Source: Bacterioplanoides sp965219715 (GTDB taxonomy: Bacteria > Pseudomonadota > Gammaproteobacteria > Pseudomonadales > Oceanobacteraceae). Taken from it: DNA of 64,000 nucleotides. Location of the stretch: assembly GCF_965219715.1 (NCBI RefSeq), contig NZ_OZ244785.1:1178001-1242000 (forward strand). The letters are read 5' to 3'. Of the stretch, positions 28,578 through 37,249 are shown in pieces (within the stretch, counting starts at the first letter, position 1; every line of letters starts with the position of its first letter). The translations under genes were made by a program, and so were the position numbers. The notes under the pieces were generated by a model. It was not told where the DNA came from and did not search any database. It was given only the letters and a program-made list of their open reading frames with translations.

Positions 28578-31004
28578 ATGTTTTTATCACTATGGTCACG
28601 GGTTTCAACATCACTGCGCAGCATGCGTCTGATACTGATCATAATCTTCCTGGCGGGTTGCAGCAGCGTTGCTATCTTGTCGGAAGATCTTGACGCACTC
28701 TATGGCAAAACATTTATCGCCGACCGCCGCCTTCCTGCAGACAATGTTAATGCTCAGCATTTTAACCAGCAGGTTAAACCCATTATTGAAAACCGCTGTG
28801 TTGTCTGCCATGGCTGCTACGATGCACCTTGTCAGCTGAAACTGAATTCGCCAGAAGGCATCATGCGCGGAGCAAACCCTGAACTGGTCTATAACGGAAC
28901 GCGCATTCTCGCCTCAACGCCCAACCGCCTGGGCATCGATGCAACCTCCACTGAGCAGTGGCGCGAGCGTGGCTTCCACACCATTCTTAATGAGCGTAGC
29001 CAGACAGCGGCGATTAACAGCCAGAACTCTGTGATGTATCAGATGCTGGCCCTTAAACAAGCACATCCCGATGCCAGCGATGACGGTGGCCACCTGCTTA
29101 GCGATGACATCACCCTTGGTCTCGATCGTGAACAACAGTGCACCACTCGTCAGGGCTTTAATGAGTTCGCCCAACAACATCCATTATGGGGAATGCCCTA
29201 CGCACTTCCCGCACTCAGCGAAGAAGAACACAATACCTTATCTGAGTGGATCAAAAGTGGCGCACCCATGTCACTGCCAGCAGAATTACCCGCTGCAATC
29301 GCTAAACAACGGGATCAGTGGGAACAATTTCTCAATCAGGATTCGCTGAAGCAGCAGCTTGCCAGCCGATATATTTATGAGCACTGGTACCTGGGGAATT
29401 TATATTTTTCTGACCTGCCATTATTTACTAAAGCCGAACCCGCGCAACGACCAGAGTACTTCTTTAAACTGGTGCGCTCAGCAACCCCTCCCGGCTTGCC
29501 GATTAGCCCCATTGCTACGCGCCGTCCTTATGATGATCCGGCGGTAAAGCGGGTTTACTATCGTCTGCAATTAAATCCGGCCAGCATCGTTGCCAAAAAT
29601 CACATGCCCTATCGTTTAAACAAGGAGCGTATGGATTGGTTAACAGCACTGTTTATTGACCCGGATTACAAGGTCGAAAAACTCCCGGGTTACGACACTG
29701 AAATTGCCGCCAATCCGTTCGTTGCTTTCCGTGACTTACCTGTTGGATCCCGATACCGCTTTATGCTTCAGGAAGCCCAATACACCATTATGGGTTTCAT
29801 TAAAGGACCAGTGTGTCGCGGCCAGGTAGCACTGAATGTTATTGACGATCACTTCTGGGTATTTTTCAGTGACCCATCAAACGAAGACGACGAATACGTT
29901 GCTGAATTTCTCGATCAGCAGAGCAGTAACCTGCGTCTGCCTGGCGAGGCTGAAAGTAACTCCGGCATCGTCACCAACTGGCTGAAATACAGCTATCTGC
30001 AAGGCCAGTATCTGAAAGCCAAACGGGATATTCTGAAAAAATACTCCGACCCAACCAATAAGTTTGATACCCGCCTTATTTGGGATGGAGAAAAACAAAA
30101 CCCGAATGCAGCACTGACTGTTTTCCGCCATTTTGACAGCTCAACCGTCGTGAAAGGTTTGGCCGGACAACATCCTAAAACAGCATGGGTGATTACCTAT
30201 CCATTATTGGAACGTATTCATTACCTGTTAGTAGCTGAGTTTGATGTGTATGGAAATATCGGCCATCAATTATTGACCCGGCTCTATATGGATTTCCTGC
30301 GGATGGAAGGCGAGTTTAATTTCCTGGCATTTTTACCGCAGCAACATCGCATTGAACTGGCTGACTATTGGTACCGCGACACCAGCGATGAAGTGAAAGA
30401 GTTTCTGGTTGCACACGGAAAACAGATGATCCGTGACCCGGATATTAACTACACCACGGATAATCCAAAAGCAGAATTATTTGAACAATTAAAGCAGCAC
30501 CTGGGCGCAGCCCTGGATGAGAAATACTCGCTGCAGCAACACCTCAAGCCTGAGCAATTGGGTATCGTATCCCCAGTGAATAATATTCGTGGTGTTGCCG
30601 CAAACCTGATGCCGGAAATGTCACTGCTTATGGTGGATGGCTACCTCGGCCAACAGCAACTCTTCAGCATTATTCGAAACAGCGGCCACAGTAATATAAA
30701 TGGTCTGCTCACCGAAGATGATAATCGCCTATTCGAGGAGGATTACCTGACTCTGGTTCCAGGCGTTCTCGGCTCCTACCCGGGAGCAATGTATCGGGTT
30801 TCAGCATTCCGTCTTCCTGATCTTGTAGCCGACCTGAACAACATGGAAGATGAAGAAGATTATCGTCGTTTTGCTGACCATTACGGTGTACGAAGAACCA
30901 ATAACAGCTTCTGGCACCACAGCGACCAGGTGCATAATGAGTTTTTCAAGCAAGATCCGTTAAATGCAGGACTGCTGGATTTTAACCGCCTGGAAAATCG
31001 CTGA
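28578..31004 (+). CDS. cti: Fatty acid cis/trans isomerase (Cti)
   Basis: An 808-residue protein matching the Cti family. A hydrophobic segment ending FLAGCSS (C28) suggests a lipoprotein or a signal peptide that places it in the periplasm. The cytochrome-c-type haem site CVVCHGCYDAPCQLKL (C74, C77, H78) is diagnostic for Cti. The enzyme converts cis-unsaturated acyl chains of membrane phospholipids to trans without shifting the double bond, a rapid response to solvents and heat in Pseudomonas and Vibrio. GGAG lies 8 bases before the ATG. The gene is preceded by a hairpin and followed by a small gene 27 bp downstream, perhaps cotranscribed. It fits a hydrocarbon-exposed marine lifestyle. Confidence 0.9.
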   Translation: MFLSLWSRVSTSLRSMRLILIIIFLAGCSSVAILSEDLDALYGKTFIADRRLPADNVNAQHFNQQVKPIIENRCVVCHGCYDAPCQLKLNSPEGIMRGANPELVYNGTRILASTPNRLGIDATSTEQWRERGFHTILNERSQTAAINSQNSVMYQMLALKQAHPDASDDGGHLLSDDITLGLDREQQCTTRQGFNEFAQQHPLWGMPYALPALSEEEHNTLSEWIKSGAPMSLPAELPAAIAKQRDQWEQFLNQDSLKQQLASRYIYEHWYLGNLYFSDLPLFTKAEPAQRPEYFFKLVRSATPPGLPISPIATRRPYDDPAVKRVYYRLQLNPASIVAKNHMPYRLNKERMDWLTALFIDPDYKVEKLPGYDTEIAANPFVAFRDLPVGSRYRFMLQEAQYTIMGFIKGPVCRGQVALNVIDDHFWVFFSDPSNEDDEYVAEFLDQQSSNLRLPGEAESNSGIVTNWLKYSYLQGQYLKAKRDILKKYSDPTNKFDTRLIWDGEKQNPNAALTVFRHFDSSTVVKGLAGQHPKTAWVITYPLLERIHYLLVAEFDVYGNIGHQLLTRLYMDFLRMEGEFNFLAFLPQQHRIELADYWYRDTSDEVKEFLVAHGKQMIRDPDINYTTDNPKAELFEQLKQHLGAALDEKYSLQQHLKPEQLGIVSPVNNIRGVAANLMPEMSLLMVDGYLGQQQLFSIIRNSGHSNINGLLTEDDNRLFEEDYLTLVPGVLGSYPGAMYRVSAFRLPDLVADLNNMEDEEDYRRFADHYGVRRTNNSFWHHSDQVHNEFFKQDPLNAGLLDFNRLENR

Positions 31005-31031
31005 GACTGAATACAAACCGGAGACGCCAGT

Positions 31032-31412
31032 ATGTTAACACCACACTGCGAATATCAGATCGAAGTGAAGCAGAACATCATGTATTGCACGATGTCGGGC
31101 ACCTGGAATGTAGAAGGCACATTGCAGTATTTTGAAGCGATCAAACAGCAGGCTGAGCAACTCAAAGAGGATAAGTGGTGCCGAATCGTTAATGCTGAAA
31201 ATTTTGAAGGCGGCCCATTGGAGGTTATGGAAACTCTGATTAATATCCAAAACTGGAGCCTGGCAAACAACTGCATGCTGTTGGTATTGGTTGGATCAAG
31301 AAGCCTGAACAAAGGCATTATCGAGAAGAATAAATCGCAATATCACGGAATGGAGCTGGCAGATTCAATGGATGAAGCTGAGGGACTGGTCGCTAAGATA
31401 TTACTGACTTAA
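31032..31412 (+). CDS. Hypothetical 126-residue protein, STAS-like fold possible
   Basis: A soluble protein with no signal peptide. The alternation QNIMYCTMSGTWNVEGTLQY, WCRIVNAENFEG and CMLLVLVGSRS resembles the beta-alpha pattern of STAS/SpoIIAA-like proteins, but I see no defining motif. It lies 27 bp after cti in the same direction and just before two oppositely oriented tRNA genes. A role with Cti is possible from position only. Confidence 0.5.
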   Translation: MLTPHCEYQIEVKQNIMYCTMSGTWNVEGTLQYFEAIKQQAEQLKEDKWCRIVNAENFEGGPLEVMETLINIQNWSLANNCMLLVLVGSRSLNKGIIEKNKSQYHGMELADSMDEAEGLVAKILLT

Positions 31413-31425
31413 GAGGGGAAATTAA

Positions 31426-31502
31426 TGGCCCGCCCGAGAGGATTCGAACCTCTGGCCTTCGCCTCCGGAGGGCGACGCTCTATCCAGCTGAGCTACGGGC
31501 GG
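31426..31502 (-). tRNA. tRNA-Arg (anticodon CCG)
   Basis: On the minus strand the acceptor CCGCCCG pairs with CGGGCGG, the T-arm is AGAGG-TTCGAAT-CCTCT, and the anticodon arm is TCGCC-CTCCGGA-GGCGA with anticodon CCG. The 3' CCA is encoded. It lies 4 bp after tRNA-Pro and is surely cotranscribed with it. Confidence 0.93.
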
Positions 31503-31506
31503 AAAT

Positions 31507-31583
31507 TGGTCGGGATGAGAGGATTTGAACCTCCGACCACCTGCACCCCATACAGGTGCGCTACCAGGCTGCGCTACATCCCG
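31507..31583 (-). tRNA. tRNA-Pro (anticodon GGG)
   Basis: On the minus strand the acceptor CGGGATG pairs with CATCCCG, the D-arm is GCGC-AGCCTGGTA-GCGC, the anticodon loop is ATGGGGT (anticodon GGG) and the T-arm is GGAGG-TTCAAAT-CCTCT. The encoded CCA is present. It is first in a two-tRNA transcript. Confidence 0.93.
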
Positions 31584-31617
31584 ATACCTTTCTGAGAGCA
31601 AGTCTCAGGTGCGGAGC

Positions 31618-31645
31618 AGTATAACTTAAGTGTCTGAAATGTGAA
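31618..31645 (-). promoter_or_regulatory. Sigma-70-type promoter of the tRNA pair
   Basis: On the minus strand TTCACA (31640-31645) and TATACT (31618-31623) are separated by 16 bases, and a GC-rich stretch (GCTCCGCACC) follows the -10 box as in stringently controlled stable-RNA promoters. The expected start is about 30 bases upstream of tRNA-Pro. Confidence 0.6.
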
Positions 31646-31673
31646 GGATTTTATAACCAGCCATCACTGCTGA

Positions 31674-32033
31674 TTACTCAGGCCTCAGTAACTCTTCCAA
31701 CTCCTTGAGCTCGGAGATCATATTTTTGATCAACGCCTTATCCATCGCCACCGCACCAGAGTCGCCTTCTTCAGAAAGGCGCTGGCGTGCACCACCAATG
31801 GTGTAACCATTTTCATAAAGCAATGCGCGGATTTCGCGGACGAGAATAACGTCCTGGCGTTGATAATAACGACGGTTGCCACGGCGTTTAACCGGGCTTA
31901 ACTGAGGAAACTCCTGTTCCCAATAACGTAAAACATGGGGTTTTACATCACACAAATCGCTGACTTCACCAATGGTAAAGTAACGCTTGGCAGGAATAGG
32001 CGGTAATTCGTTATTGTGGCTCGCTTCCAGCAT
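31674..32033 (-). CDS. MerR-family transcriptional regulator downstream of ihfA
   Basis: A 119-residue protein with an N-terminal MerR winged-helix domain: YFTIGEVSDLCDVKPHVLRY, then WEQEFPQL, the wing KRRGNRRYYQRQD and a short C-terminal helix. It lacks a metal or drug-binding cysteine domain. It overlaps the 3' end of ihfA by 23 bp, the arrangement seen in Pseudomonas and relatives, where the regulator's targets are not known. Translation is probably coupled to ihfA. Confidence 0.85.
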   Translation of the reverse strand: MLEASHNNELPPIPAKRYFTIGEVSDLCDVKPHVLRYWEQEFPQLSPVKRRGNRRYYQRQDVILVREIRALLYENGYTIGGARQRLSEEGDSGAVAMDKALIKNMISELKELEELLRPE

Positions 32034-32316
32034 AGGCTTCTACCCGGATTTTGAGTTTTTGCCCTGGCTTAAACGTCACCACACGGCGCGCAGAAATCGG
32101 AATCTCTTCACCGGTTTTTGGATTACGGCCTGGTCGTTGGCTTTTATCACGCAAGTCGAAGTTGCCAAATCCTGACAACTTCACTTGTTCGTTTCGGCTC
32201 AGGCTACCGCGGATCTCATCAAAGAAGAGATCCACCATATCCTTCGCTTCACGCTTATTCAGACCAAGATCGTCAAACAGCTTTTCTGCTAATTCTGCTT
32301 TGGTCAGAGCGGTCAT
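32011..32316 (-). CDS. ihfA: Integration host factor alpha subunit
   Basis: A 101-residue HU/IHF-family protein: MTALTKAELAEKLFDDLGLN, the DNA-binding arm FGNFDLRDKSQRPGRNPKTG and the conserved PISARRVVTFKPGQ. It bends DNA as a dimer with IhfB in recombination, replication and transcription. The AAGGGG ribosome binding site lies within the last codons of pheT and the two genes are separated by a single base, so translation is coupled. Its place after pheT is conserved in gammaproteobacteria. Confidence 0.95.
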   Translation of the reverse strand: MTALTKAELAEKLFDDLGLNKREAKDMVDLFFDEIRGSLSRNEQVKLSGFGNFDLRDKSQRPGRNPKTGEEIPISARRVVTFKPGQKLKIRVEAYAGSEPQ

Positions 32317-32317
32317 G

Positions 32318-34744
32318 CTAACCCCTTAGCGTTGCTCCCAAACTTTGTTCAAGGTGAGCGAGTACGGCATTCACCGAATCGTTCACTTCTTCATCAGTTA
32401 GAGTGCGTGAAGGATGCTGCCAGGTCAAGCCTAAAGCCAGACTTTTTCTATCTGGATCAATACCTTTGCCAACATATACGTCAAACAGGTTGAGGTTTGT
32501 CAGGTATTCTCCGGCTTTGGCGCGAATCGCCGCAAACACGTCTTCAACCTGCTGTTCCTGCTTAACAACCAGGGCCAGGTCACGACGCATTTCAGGGAAT
32601 TTCGACAGTTCACCAAAGGCTGGAACCGCCATTTGCTGAATCGCTTCCTGATCCAGCTCAACCAGATATACGGTTTGTTTCACACCCACCTGCTTCTGCA
32701 GACTTGGGTGAATGGCACCAATCCAGCCAACCGGCTTGCCGTTTTTCTCGATACGAGCGCTTTGTCCCGGATGTAATGTCGGATGTTGAGCAACCACAAA
32801 CTTATAAGCGTCCGCTTCACCGGTACGTGCCAGCAGAGTTTCGACATCACCTTTTACGTCGAAGAAATCAACCGCTTCATCCTGAGCACTCCAGGACTGT
32901 GGCATACGGGTACCACATACAGCCAGCGCCAGGGTTGGTGTTTGAATTAATTCGCTATTGCCATCAACAACCGTTGGCACAAAACGCAGGCCGGTTTCGA
33001 ATAAACGAACACGTGGTTGCTGGCGCTTGAGGTTATGGGAAACCGCGCCTACCAGGCCCGCCCATAAGTTAGTGCGCATCACCGACATCTCGGTGGAAAT
33101 CGGATTCAGCAGCGCCAGACCTTCAACTTCCGGGTCCATGGCTTTTTGCATCTTAGGATCAACAAAGCTGTAAGTAATCGCTTCCTGATAACCACGAGCG
33201 ACCAGCTGGCGACGCAGGTCTTTGATACCCATTTTCGCTTCTGGCGCAGTGGCCAGTGGCGTATGCGCTTTTGGTGTACGAACCGGCAAACGGTTGTAGC
33301 CATAAATACGCGCCAGTTCTTCGATCAGATCGGCTTCAATCGCCATATCGAAACGATAGCTTGGTGCTTTTGCTGTCCAGCTTACATCGTCGCCAGAGCC
33401 GTTAACGGTGACATCCATACCTAAACGCGTCAGGATTTCAGTCACTTCGTCCTGTGCCATTTCCAGACCCAGAACCTGCTTAACTCGACGGTTACGTAAG
33501 GTGATATCAGCTGCTACTGGCAGATCTTTTTCACTTAAGGCTTCAACAATTGGACCTGGTTGACCACCACAGATTTCAATAACCAGAGCGGTAGCACGCT
33601 CCATTGCGTTACGCGCCAGCTCATAATCCACACCACGTTCAAAGCGGTGGGAAGAGTCGGTATGCAAACCGTAAGAACGTGCACGGCCAGCAATAGTAAT
33701 CGGGTTAAAGAAAGCGGCTTCTAACAACAGATCCTGAGTTTCACCGTTCACACCAGAGTGTTCGCCACCCATGATGCCGGCAATCGCCAGCGCCTTGTTA
33801 TGGTCAGCAATTACCAGCGTGTTGTCTTTCAGTTCAACTTCCTGACCATCTAACAGAGTCAGTTTTTCACCCTGCTCGGCCATACGCACACGAATGCCGC
33901 CATCGATCTTAGCCAGATCAAATGCGTGCATCGGCTGGCCTTGTTCCAGCAGGATGTAGTTGGTGATATCAACCACAGGATCGATGGAACGGATGCCGCT
34001 ACGACGCAGCTTTTCAACCATCCACAGTGGCGTTTCCGCTTTCACGTTAACACCTTTAACGATACGACCTAAATAACGCGGGCAACCTTCGGTGGCAGAC
34101 ACTTCGATCGAGGCTTTATCGTCAACCGCCGGAGCAACGGCTTCAATCGCCGGGCCCTGAACGTCAGACTTGCTTAATACACCCACTTCACGTGCTAAAC
34201 CGGCAATGCTTAAACAGTCAGCGCGGTTTGGCGTCAGATCCACTTCGATGATTTTGTCATCCAGAGCTAAATATTCACGGAAGTCATCACCCACTGGTGC
34301 CGATTCCGGTAACTCCATCAGACCATCAGAGGCTTCGGATAAACCTAGCTCTTGTTCGGCACACAACATGCCGAAAGACTCGACACCACGCAGCTTGGCT
34401 TTTTTGATTTTAAAACCTTTGCCGTCTTCTGTTGGCAGCACAGCTCCGATTTTGGCGAAAGGAATTTTCAGACCTTCACGCACATTCGGTGCGCCACATA
34501 CGATCTGGAACGTTTCGTTGCCGTCACTCACCTGACACAGGCTTAATTTGTCAGCATCCGGATGTTGTTCGCGCTTAACCACCAGGCCAACCACAACGCC
34601 GGAAAACTCTCCAGCAACGTCTTCAACACCGTCGACTTCCAGGCCAGCTAACGTGACCTGATCACATAATTGTTGAGTGCCCCACGCGCCGTCAGAATCG
34701 GCAGGCTGCACCCATTCGCGTAACCACTGTTCGCTAAATTTCAT
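32318..34744 (-). CDS. pheT: Phenylalanyl-tRNA synthetase beta subunit
   Basis: An 808-residue protein of usual length (E. coli 795). In order: an N-terminal tRNA-binding EMAP-like domain (about 40-150), the B3/B4 editing domain, the B5 domain, a catalytic-like class II domain and a C-terminal anticodon-binding domain (FPEMRRDLALVV onward). With PheS it forms the alpha2-beta2 enzyme that charges tRNA-Phe and edits Tyr-tRNA-Phe. An AAGGGG ribosome binding site precedes the start; it follows pheS after 11 bp and precedes ihfA by 1 bp. Confidence 0.95.
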   Translation of the reverse strand: MKFSEQWLREWVQPADSDGAWGTQQLCDQVTLAGLEVDGVEDVAGEFSGVVVGLVVKREQHPDADKLSLCQVSDGNETFQIVCGAPNVREGLKIPFAKIGAVLPTEDGKGFKIKKAKLRGVESFGMLCAEQELGLSEASDGLMELPESAPVGDDFREYLALDDKIIEVDLTPNRADCLSIAGLAREVGVLSKSDVQGPAIEAVAPAVDDKASIEVSATEGCPRYLGRIVKGVNVKAETPLWMVEKLRRSGIRSIDPVVDITNYILLEQGQPMHAFDLAKIDGGIRVRMAEQGEKLTLLDGQEVELKDNTLVIADHNKALAIAGIMGGEHSGVNGETQDLLLEAAFFNPITIAGRARSYGLHTDSSHRFERGVDYELARNAMERATALVIEICGGQPGPIVEALSEKDLPVAADITLRNRRVKQVLGLEMAQDEVTEILTRLGMDVTVNGSGDDVSWTAKAPSYRFDMAIEADLIEELARIYGYNRLPVRTPKAHTPLATAPEAKMGIKDLRRQLVARGYQEAITYSFVDPKMQKAMDPEVEGLALLNPISTEMSVMRTNLWAGLVGAVSHNLKRQQPRVRLFETGLRFVPTVVDGNSELIQTPTLALAVCGTRMPQSWSAQDEAVDFFDVKGDVETLLARTGEADAYKFVVAQHPTLHPGQSARIEKNGKPVGWIGAIHPSLQKQVGVKQTVYLVELDQEAIQQMAVPAFGELSKFPEMRRDLALVVKQEQQVEDVFAAIRAKAGEYLTNLNLFDVYVGKGIDPDRKSLALGLTWQHPSRTLTDEEVNDSVNAVLAHLEQSLGATLRG

Positions 34745-34755
34745 ACGGGTGCCCC

Positions 34756-35760
34756 TTAGTTAAATTGCTGCAGGAAACGCAGATCATTTTCGAAGAATAA
34801 ACGCAGGTCGTTTACGCCGTAACGCAACATCGCCATACGCTCAACACCCATACCGAAAGCAAAACCACTGTATTGTTCTGGGTCGATGCCAACGGCCTCA
34901 AATACTTTTGGATGCACCATGCCGCAGCCGCCAATTTCCAGCCAGCCGTGCTTGGTACCTTCCGGCGTTTCCACAATCCACTCGATGTCGATTTCAGCCG
35001 ATGGCTCAGTGAACGGGAAATATGACGGACGCAAACGCACTTTTACGTCGCGCTCGAAGAAGGCCGCCATAAATTGCTCCAGCGTGCCTTTTAAATCAGC
35101 AAAACTGATGTCTTTGTCGACCAGCAGACCTTCCACCTGGTGGAACATAGGTGAATGCGTCTGATCGTAATCGCAACGGTATACACGACCCGGGCAAATA
35201 ATACGGATCGGTGGTTGCTGAGCTTCCATGGTACGTACCTGAACCGGTGAGGTGTGGGTACGCAGCAGCGTGTGCGCATCAAAATAGAAGGTATCGTGCA
35301 TGGCACGAGCCGGGTGATGCGATGGAATATTTAATGCCTCGAAGTTGTGGAAGTCATCTTCCACTTCCGGCCCTTCTGCCACCTGGTAACCAGCACCGGC
35401 AAAAAAGCTTTCAATTCGTTCCAGAGTGCGGGTCACCGGGTGTAAACCACCGGTTTGTGCTGCACGGCCCGGCAGAGTGATATCAATGGTTTCACTCGCC
35501 AGCTTGGCATTCAGCGCGGCTGTTTCCAGCGCTTCTTTGCGTGCATTAATCGCATTCTGTACCTGGGTTTTGGCTTCGTTAATCACCGCACCAATTTTTG
35601 GACGATCTTCCGGTGCGACATTACCCAGGTTCTTCATCAGGGAAGTGATTTCCCCTTTTTTACCCAGAAACTGAACCCGGACCTGATCCAGCGCAGCGAT
35701 GTCCTGCGCTTGTTCGACGGCGCCCAGGGCTTGTTTTGTCAGGGCTTCGAGGTTTTCCAT
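34756..35760 (-). CDS. pheS: Phenylalanyl-tRNA synthetase alpha subunit
   Basis: A 334-residue class II synthetase subunit. I took the ATG at 35758-35760 (MENLEALTKQAL), which matches the family start; a TTG 10 codons upstream is also in frame. After an N-terminal coiled coil (about 1-90) come motif 2 (FHQVEGLLVD region and RVYRCDYDQTHSPMFHQ) and motif 3 (GFAFGMGVERMAML). It holds the catalytic site for tRNA-Phe aminoacylation. A strong terminator lies between rplT and pheS, so pheST is probably also transcribed from its own promoter in the intervening 200 bp. Confidence 0.95.
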   Translation of the reverse strand: MENLEALTKQALGAVEQAQDIAALDQVRVQFLGKKGEITSLMKNLGNVAPEDRPKIGAVINEAKTQVQNAINARKEALETAALNAKLASETIDITLPGRAAQTGGLHPVTRTLERIESFFAGAGYQVAEGPEVEDDFHNFEALNIPSHHPARAMHDTFYFDAHTLLRTHTSPVQVRTMEAQQPPIRIICPGRVYRCDYDQTHSPMFHQVEGLLVDKDISFADLKGTLEQFMAAFFERDVKVRLRPSYFPFTEPSAEIDIEWIVETPEGTKHGWLEIGGCGMVHPKVFEAVGIDPEQYSGFAFGMGVERMAMLRYGVNDLRLFFENDLRFLQQFN

Positions 35761-35883
35761 GTTGGTTTCCACGTTGCTTGTTTTCAACAATGACTAAGCA
35801 TCAACAATGAATAATGATTCAATAATTGTTGAGTCTTTAAAGACTGAATATGTCGCTTCCTGATGACGGATAAAACGACAAAA

Positions 35884-35917
35884 AAATAGGGGAATGAACG
35901 AATCCACTCCCCTATTT
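35884..35917 (-). terminator. Terminator between rplT and pheS
   Basis: On the minus strand AAATAGGGGA and TCCCCTATTT form a 10-bp stem with a 14-base loop, followed by a run of seven T. This is the place of the Phe-dependent attenuator in E. coli, but no Phe-rich leader peptide is visible before the hairpin, so simple termination, or partial read-through, is the safer reading. Confidence 0.8.
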
Positions 35918-35964
35918 CCTAAGCTCCACTTGCGCGGAGCCTGTTCCGGACTAAACCGGCGAAA

Positions 35965-36318
35965 TTACAGGCTGGACTTGGCTTTTTCTACCAGAGCCGC
36001 AAACGCTGCTTTTTCGTTAACTGCTAAATCAGCCAGTACCTTACGGTCAATTTCAACAGTTGCCTTTTTCAGGCCATTGATGAACTTGCTGTAAGACAGA
36101 CCGTTCTGACGTGCACCAGCGTTGATACGCGCGATCCACAGCTGACGGAACTGACGCTTACGCTGACGACGGTCACGGTAAGCGTATTGACCAGCTTTGA
36201 TAACCGCTTGCTTAGCTACGCGGAATACACGGCTACGAGCACCGTAGTAACCTTTAGCCTGCTTCAGAATTTTTTTGTGACGACGACGAGCGACAACACC
36301 ACGTTTTACACGAGCCAT
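35965..36318 (-). CDS. rplT: 50S ribosomal protein L20
   Basis: A 117-residue L20 with the family start MARVKRGVVARRRHKKILKQ and the conserved GYYGARSRVFRVAKQAV. It binds 23S rRNA early in 50S assembly and in many bacteria represses its own operon. AGGAGAT precedes the ATG. It follows rpmI by 24 bp and is followed by a terminator. Confidence 0.97.
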   Translation of the reverse strand: MARVKRGVVARRRHKKILKQAKGYYGARSRVFRVAKQAVIKAGQYAYRDRRQRKRQFRQLWIARINAGARQNGLSYSKFINGLKKATVEIDRKVLADLAVNEKAAFAALVEKAKSSL

Positions 36319-36342
36319 AATTTATCTCCTGAACAGTACCGA

Positions 36343-36537
36343 TTAAAGGTTAGGTAACATACGCACAACCAACTTTTTGTCGGCAGCGTGTAATTGCAGC
36401 ATTGGACGTAAGTGACGCTTACGCTTAGTGCTCTTCTTGGTCAGGATGTGGCTACGGTGAGCCTGACGGTGCTTGAAACCGTTCGCAGTCTTTTTGAAGC
36501 GCTTCGCAGCGCCGCTCTTAGTTTTGATCTTAGGCAT
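36343..36537 (-). CDS. rpmI: 50S ribosomal protein L35
   Basis: A 64-residue L35 with MPKIKTKSGAAKRFKKTANG at the start and the conserved HILTKKSTKRKRHLR. It is a 50S subunit protein. GGAG lies upstream of the ATG. The 169-bp leader between infC and rpmI is longer than the other gaps in the operon and may be the target of L20 control. Confidence 0.97.
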   Translation of the reverse strand: MPKIKTKSGAAKRFKKTANGFKHRQAHRSHILTKKSTKRKRHLRPMLQLHAADKKLVVRMLPNL

Positions 36538-36706
36538 TTTTGAACTCCAAAGTTATGGTGCGCGCAGAAACTAAGACCCTGCGTCGACACCTGCCGTAGT
36601 AACAGCAAGCTTCACAAAAATGAGCTTACTGCAGCGTCTGGCAGAACGTATAAACCCCGGTTCAACAACATGTTCCACCGGGGCCTATATTTCTTTGAAA
36701 ACCAGA
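36538..36706 (-). promoter_or_regulatory. rpmI leader, possible L20 translational operator
   Basis: The gap between infC and rpmI is 169 bases and holds no gene. On the minus strand it has a hairpin CCCCGGT/ACCGGGG with a 15-base loop shortly after infC, and further GC-rich elements closer to rpmI. In E. coli L20 represses rpmI-rplT translation by binding a pseudoknot and stem here. The position fits; I could not confirm the pseudoknot by eye. Confidence 0.35.
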
Positions 36707-37246
36707 CTACTTCTTTTTAATGGGAGCGATCACCATCACCATCTGACGACCTTCCATCTTAGGGTGCTGTTCAACAGTACCCAATTCGGCCAGATCAGCT
36801 TCCACACGCTTCATCAGTTCCATACCGATGTTCTGGTGGGCCATCTCGCGACCACGGAAACGCAGTGATACTTTGGCTTTATTACCGCTCTCCAGAAAGC
36901 GCGTTAAGTTACGCAGCTTAATCTGATAATCGCCTTCTTCAGTGCCAGGACGGAATTTAATTTCCTTAATCTGCACCTGATGCTGGCGTTTTTTCGCTTC
37001 GGCTTTCTGCTTTTTCTCTTCGTACAGCTTTTTGCCGAAGTCCATAATTTTACAGACAATCGGATCGCCGTCGGAGATCTGTACCAGATCCAGCTCTGCT
37101 TCAGCAGCAGCTTCCAAAGCTTCTTTAATACTTACAACGCCGACCTGATCGCCGTCAGCACCGATTAAACGTACCTCGGTGGCACGGATATTATCGTTAA
37201 TAGCCGCGCGTGGTTCTTGACGGCCTCTTCTATTATCGCGTCTGAT
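36707..37246 (-). CDS. infC: Translation initiation factor IF-3, AUC start
   Basis: A 179-residue IF-3 with the N-terminal domain (AINDNIRATEVRLIGADG), the linker (YEEKKQKAEAKKRQHQ) and the C-terminal domain (FRPGTEEGDYQIKLRN, FRGREMAHQ). The frame opens right after the thrS stop and has no ATG, GTG or TTG before residue 44. The only well-placed initiator is ATC (37244-37246), 7 bases after a GGAGAG ribosome binding site located in the end of thrS. infC of E. coli starts with AUU and that of Myxococcus with AUC, which lets IF-3 limit its own synthesis by rejecting non-canonical starts. Starting at the first ATG (37115-37117) would cut off the N-terminal domain. Confidence 0.93.
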   Translation of the reverse strand: MRRDNRRGRQEPRAAINDNIRATEVRLIGADGDQVGVVSIKEALEAAAEAELDLVQISDGDPIVCKIMDFGKKLYEEKKQKAEAKKRQHQVQIKEIKFRPGTEEGDYQIKLRNLTRFLESGNKAKVSLRFRGREMAHQNIGMELMKRVEADLAELGTVEQHPKMEGRQMVMVIAPIKKK

Positions 37247-37249
37247 AAC

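Noticed and set aside
35884..35917. Classical Phe attenuator with pheM leader
   Set aside because: No short Phe-rich ORF lies before the hairpin; only terminator structure can be supported.
37115..37117. ATG as the start of infC
   Set aside because: It would remove the whole N-terminal domain of IF-3; the upstream frame encodes the conserved INDNIRATEVRLIG segment and has a good ribosome binding site with ATC.
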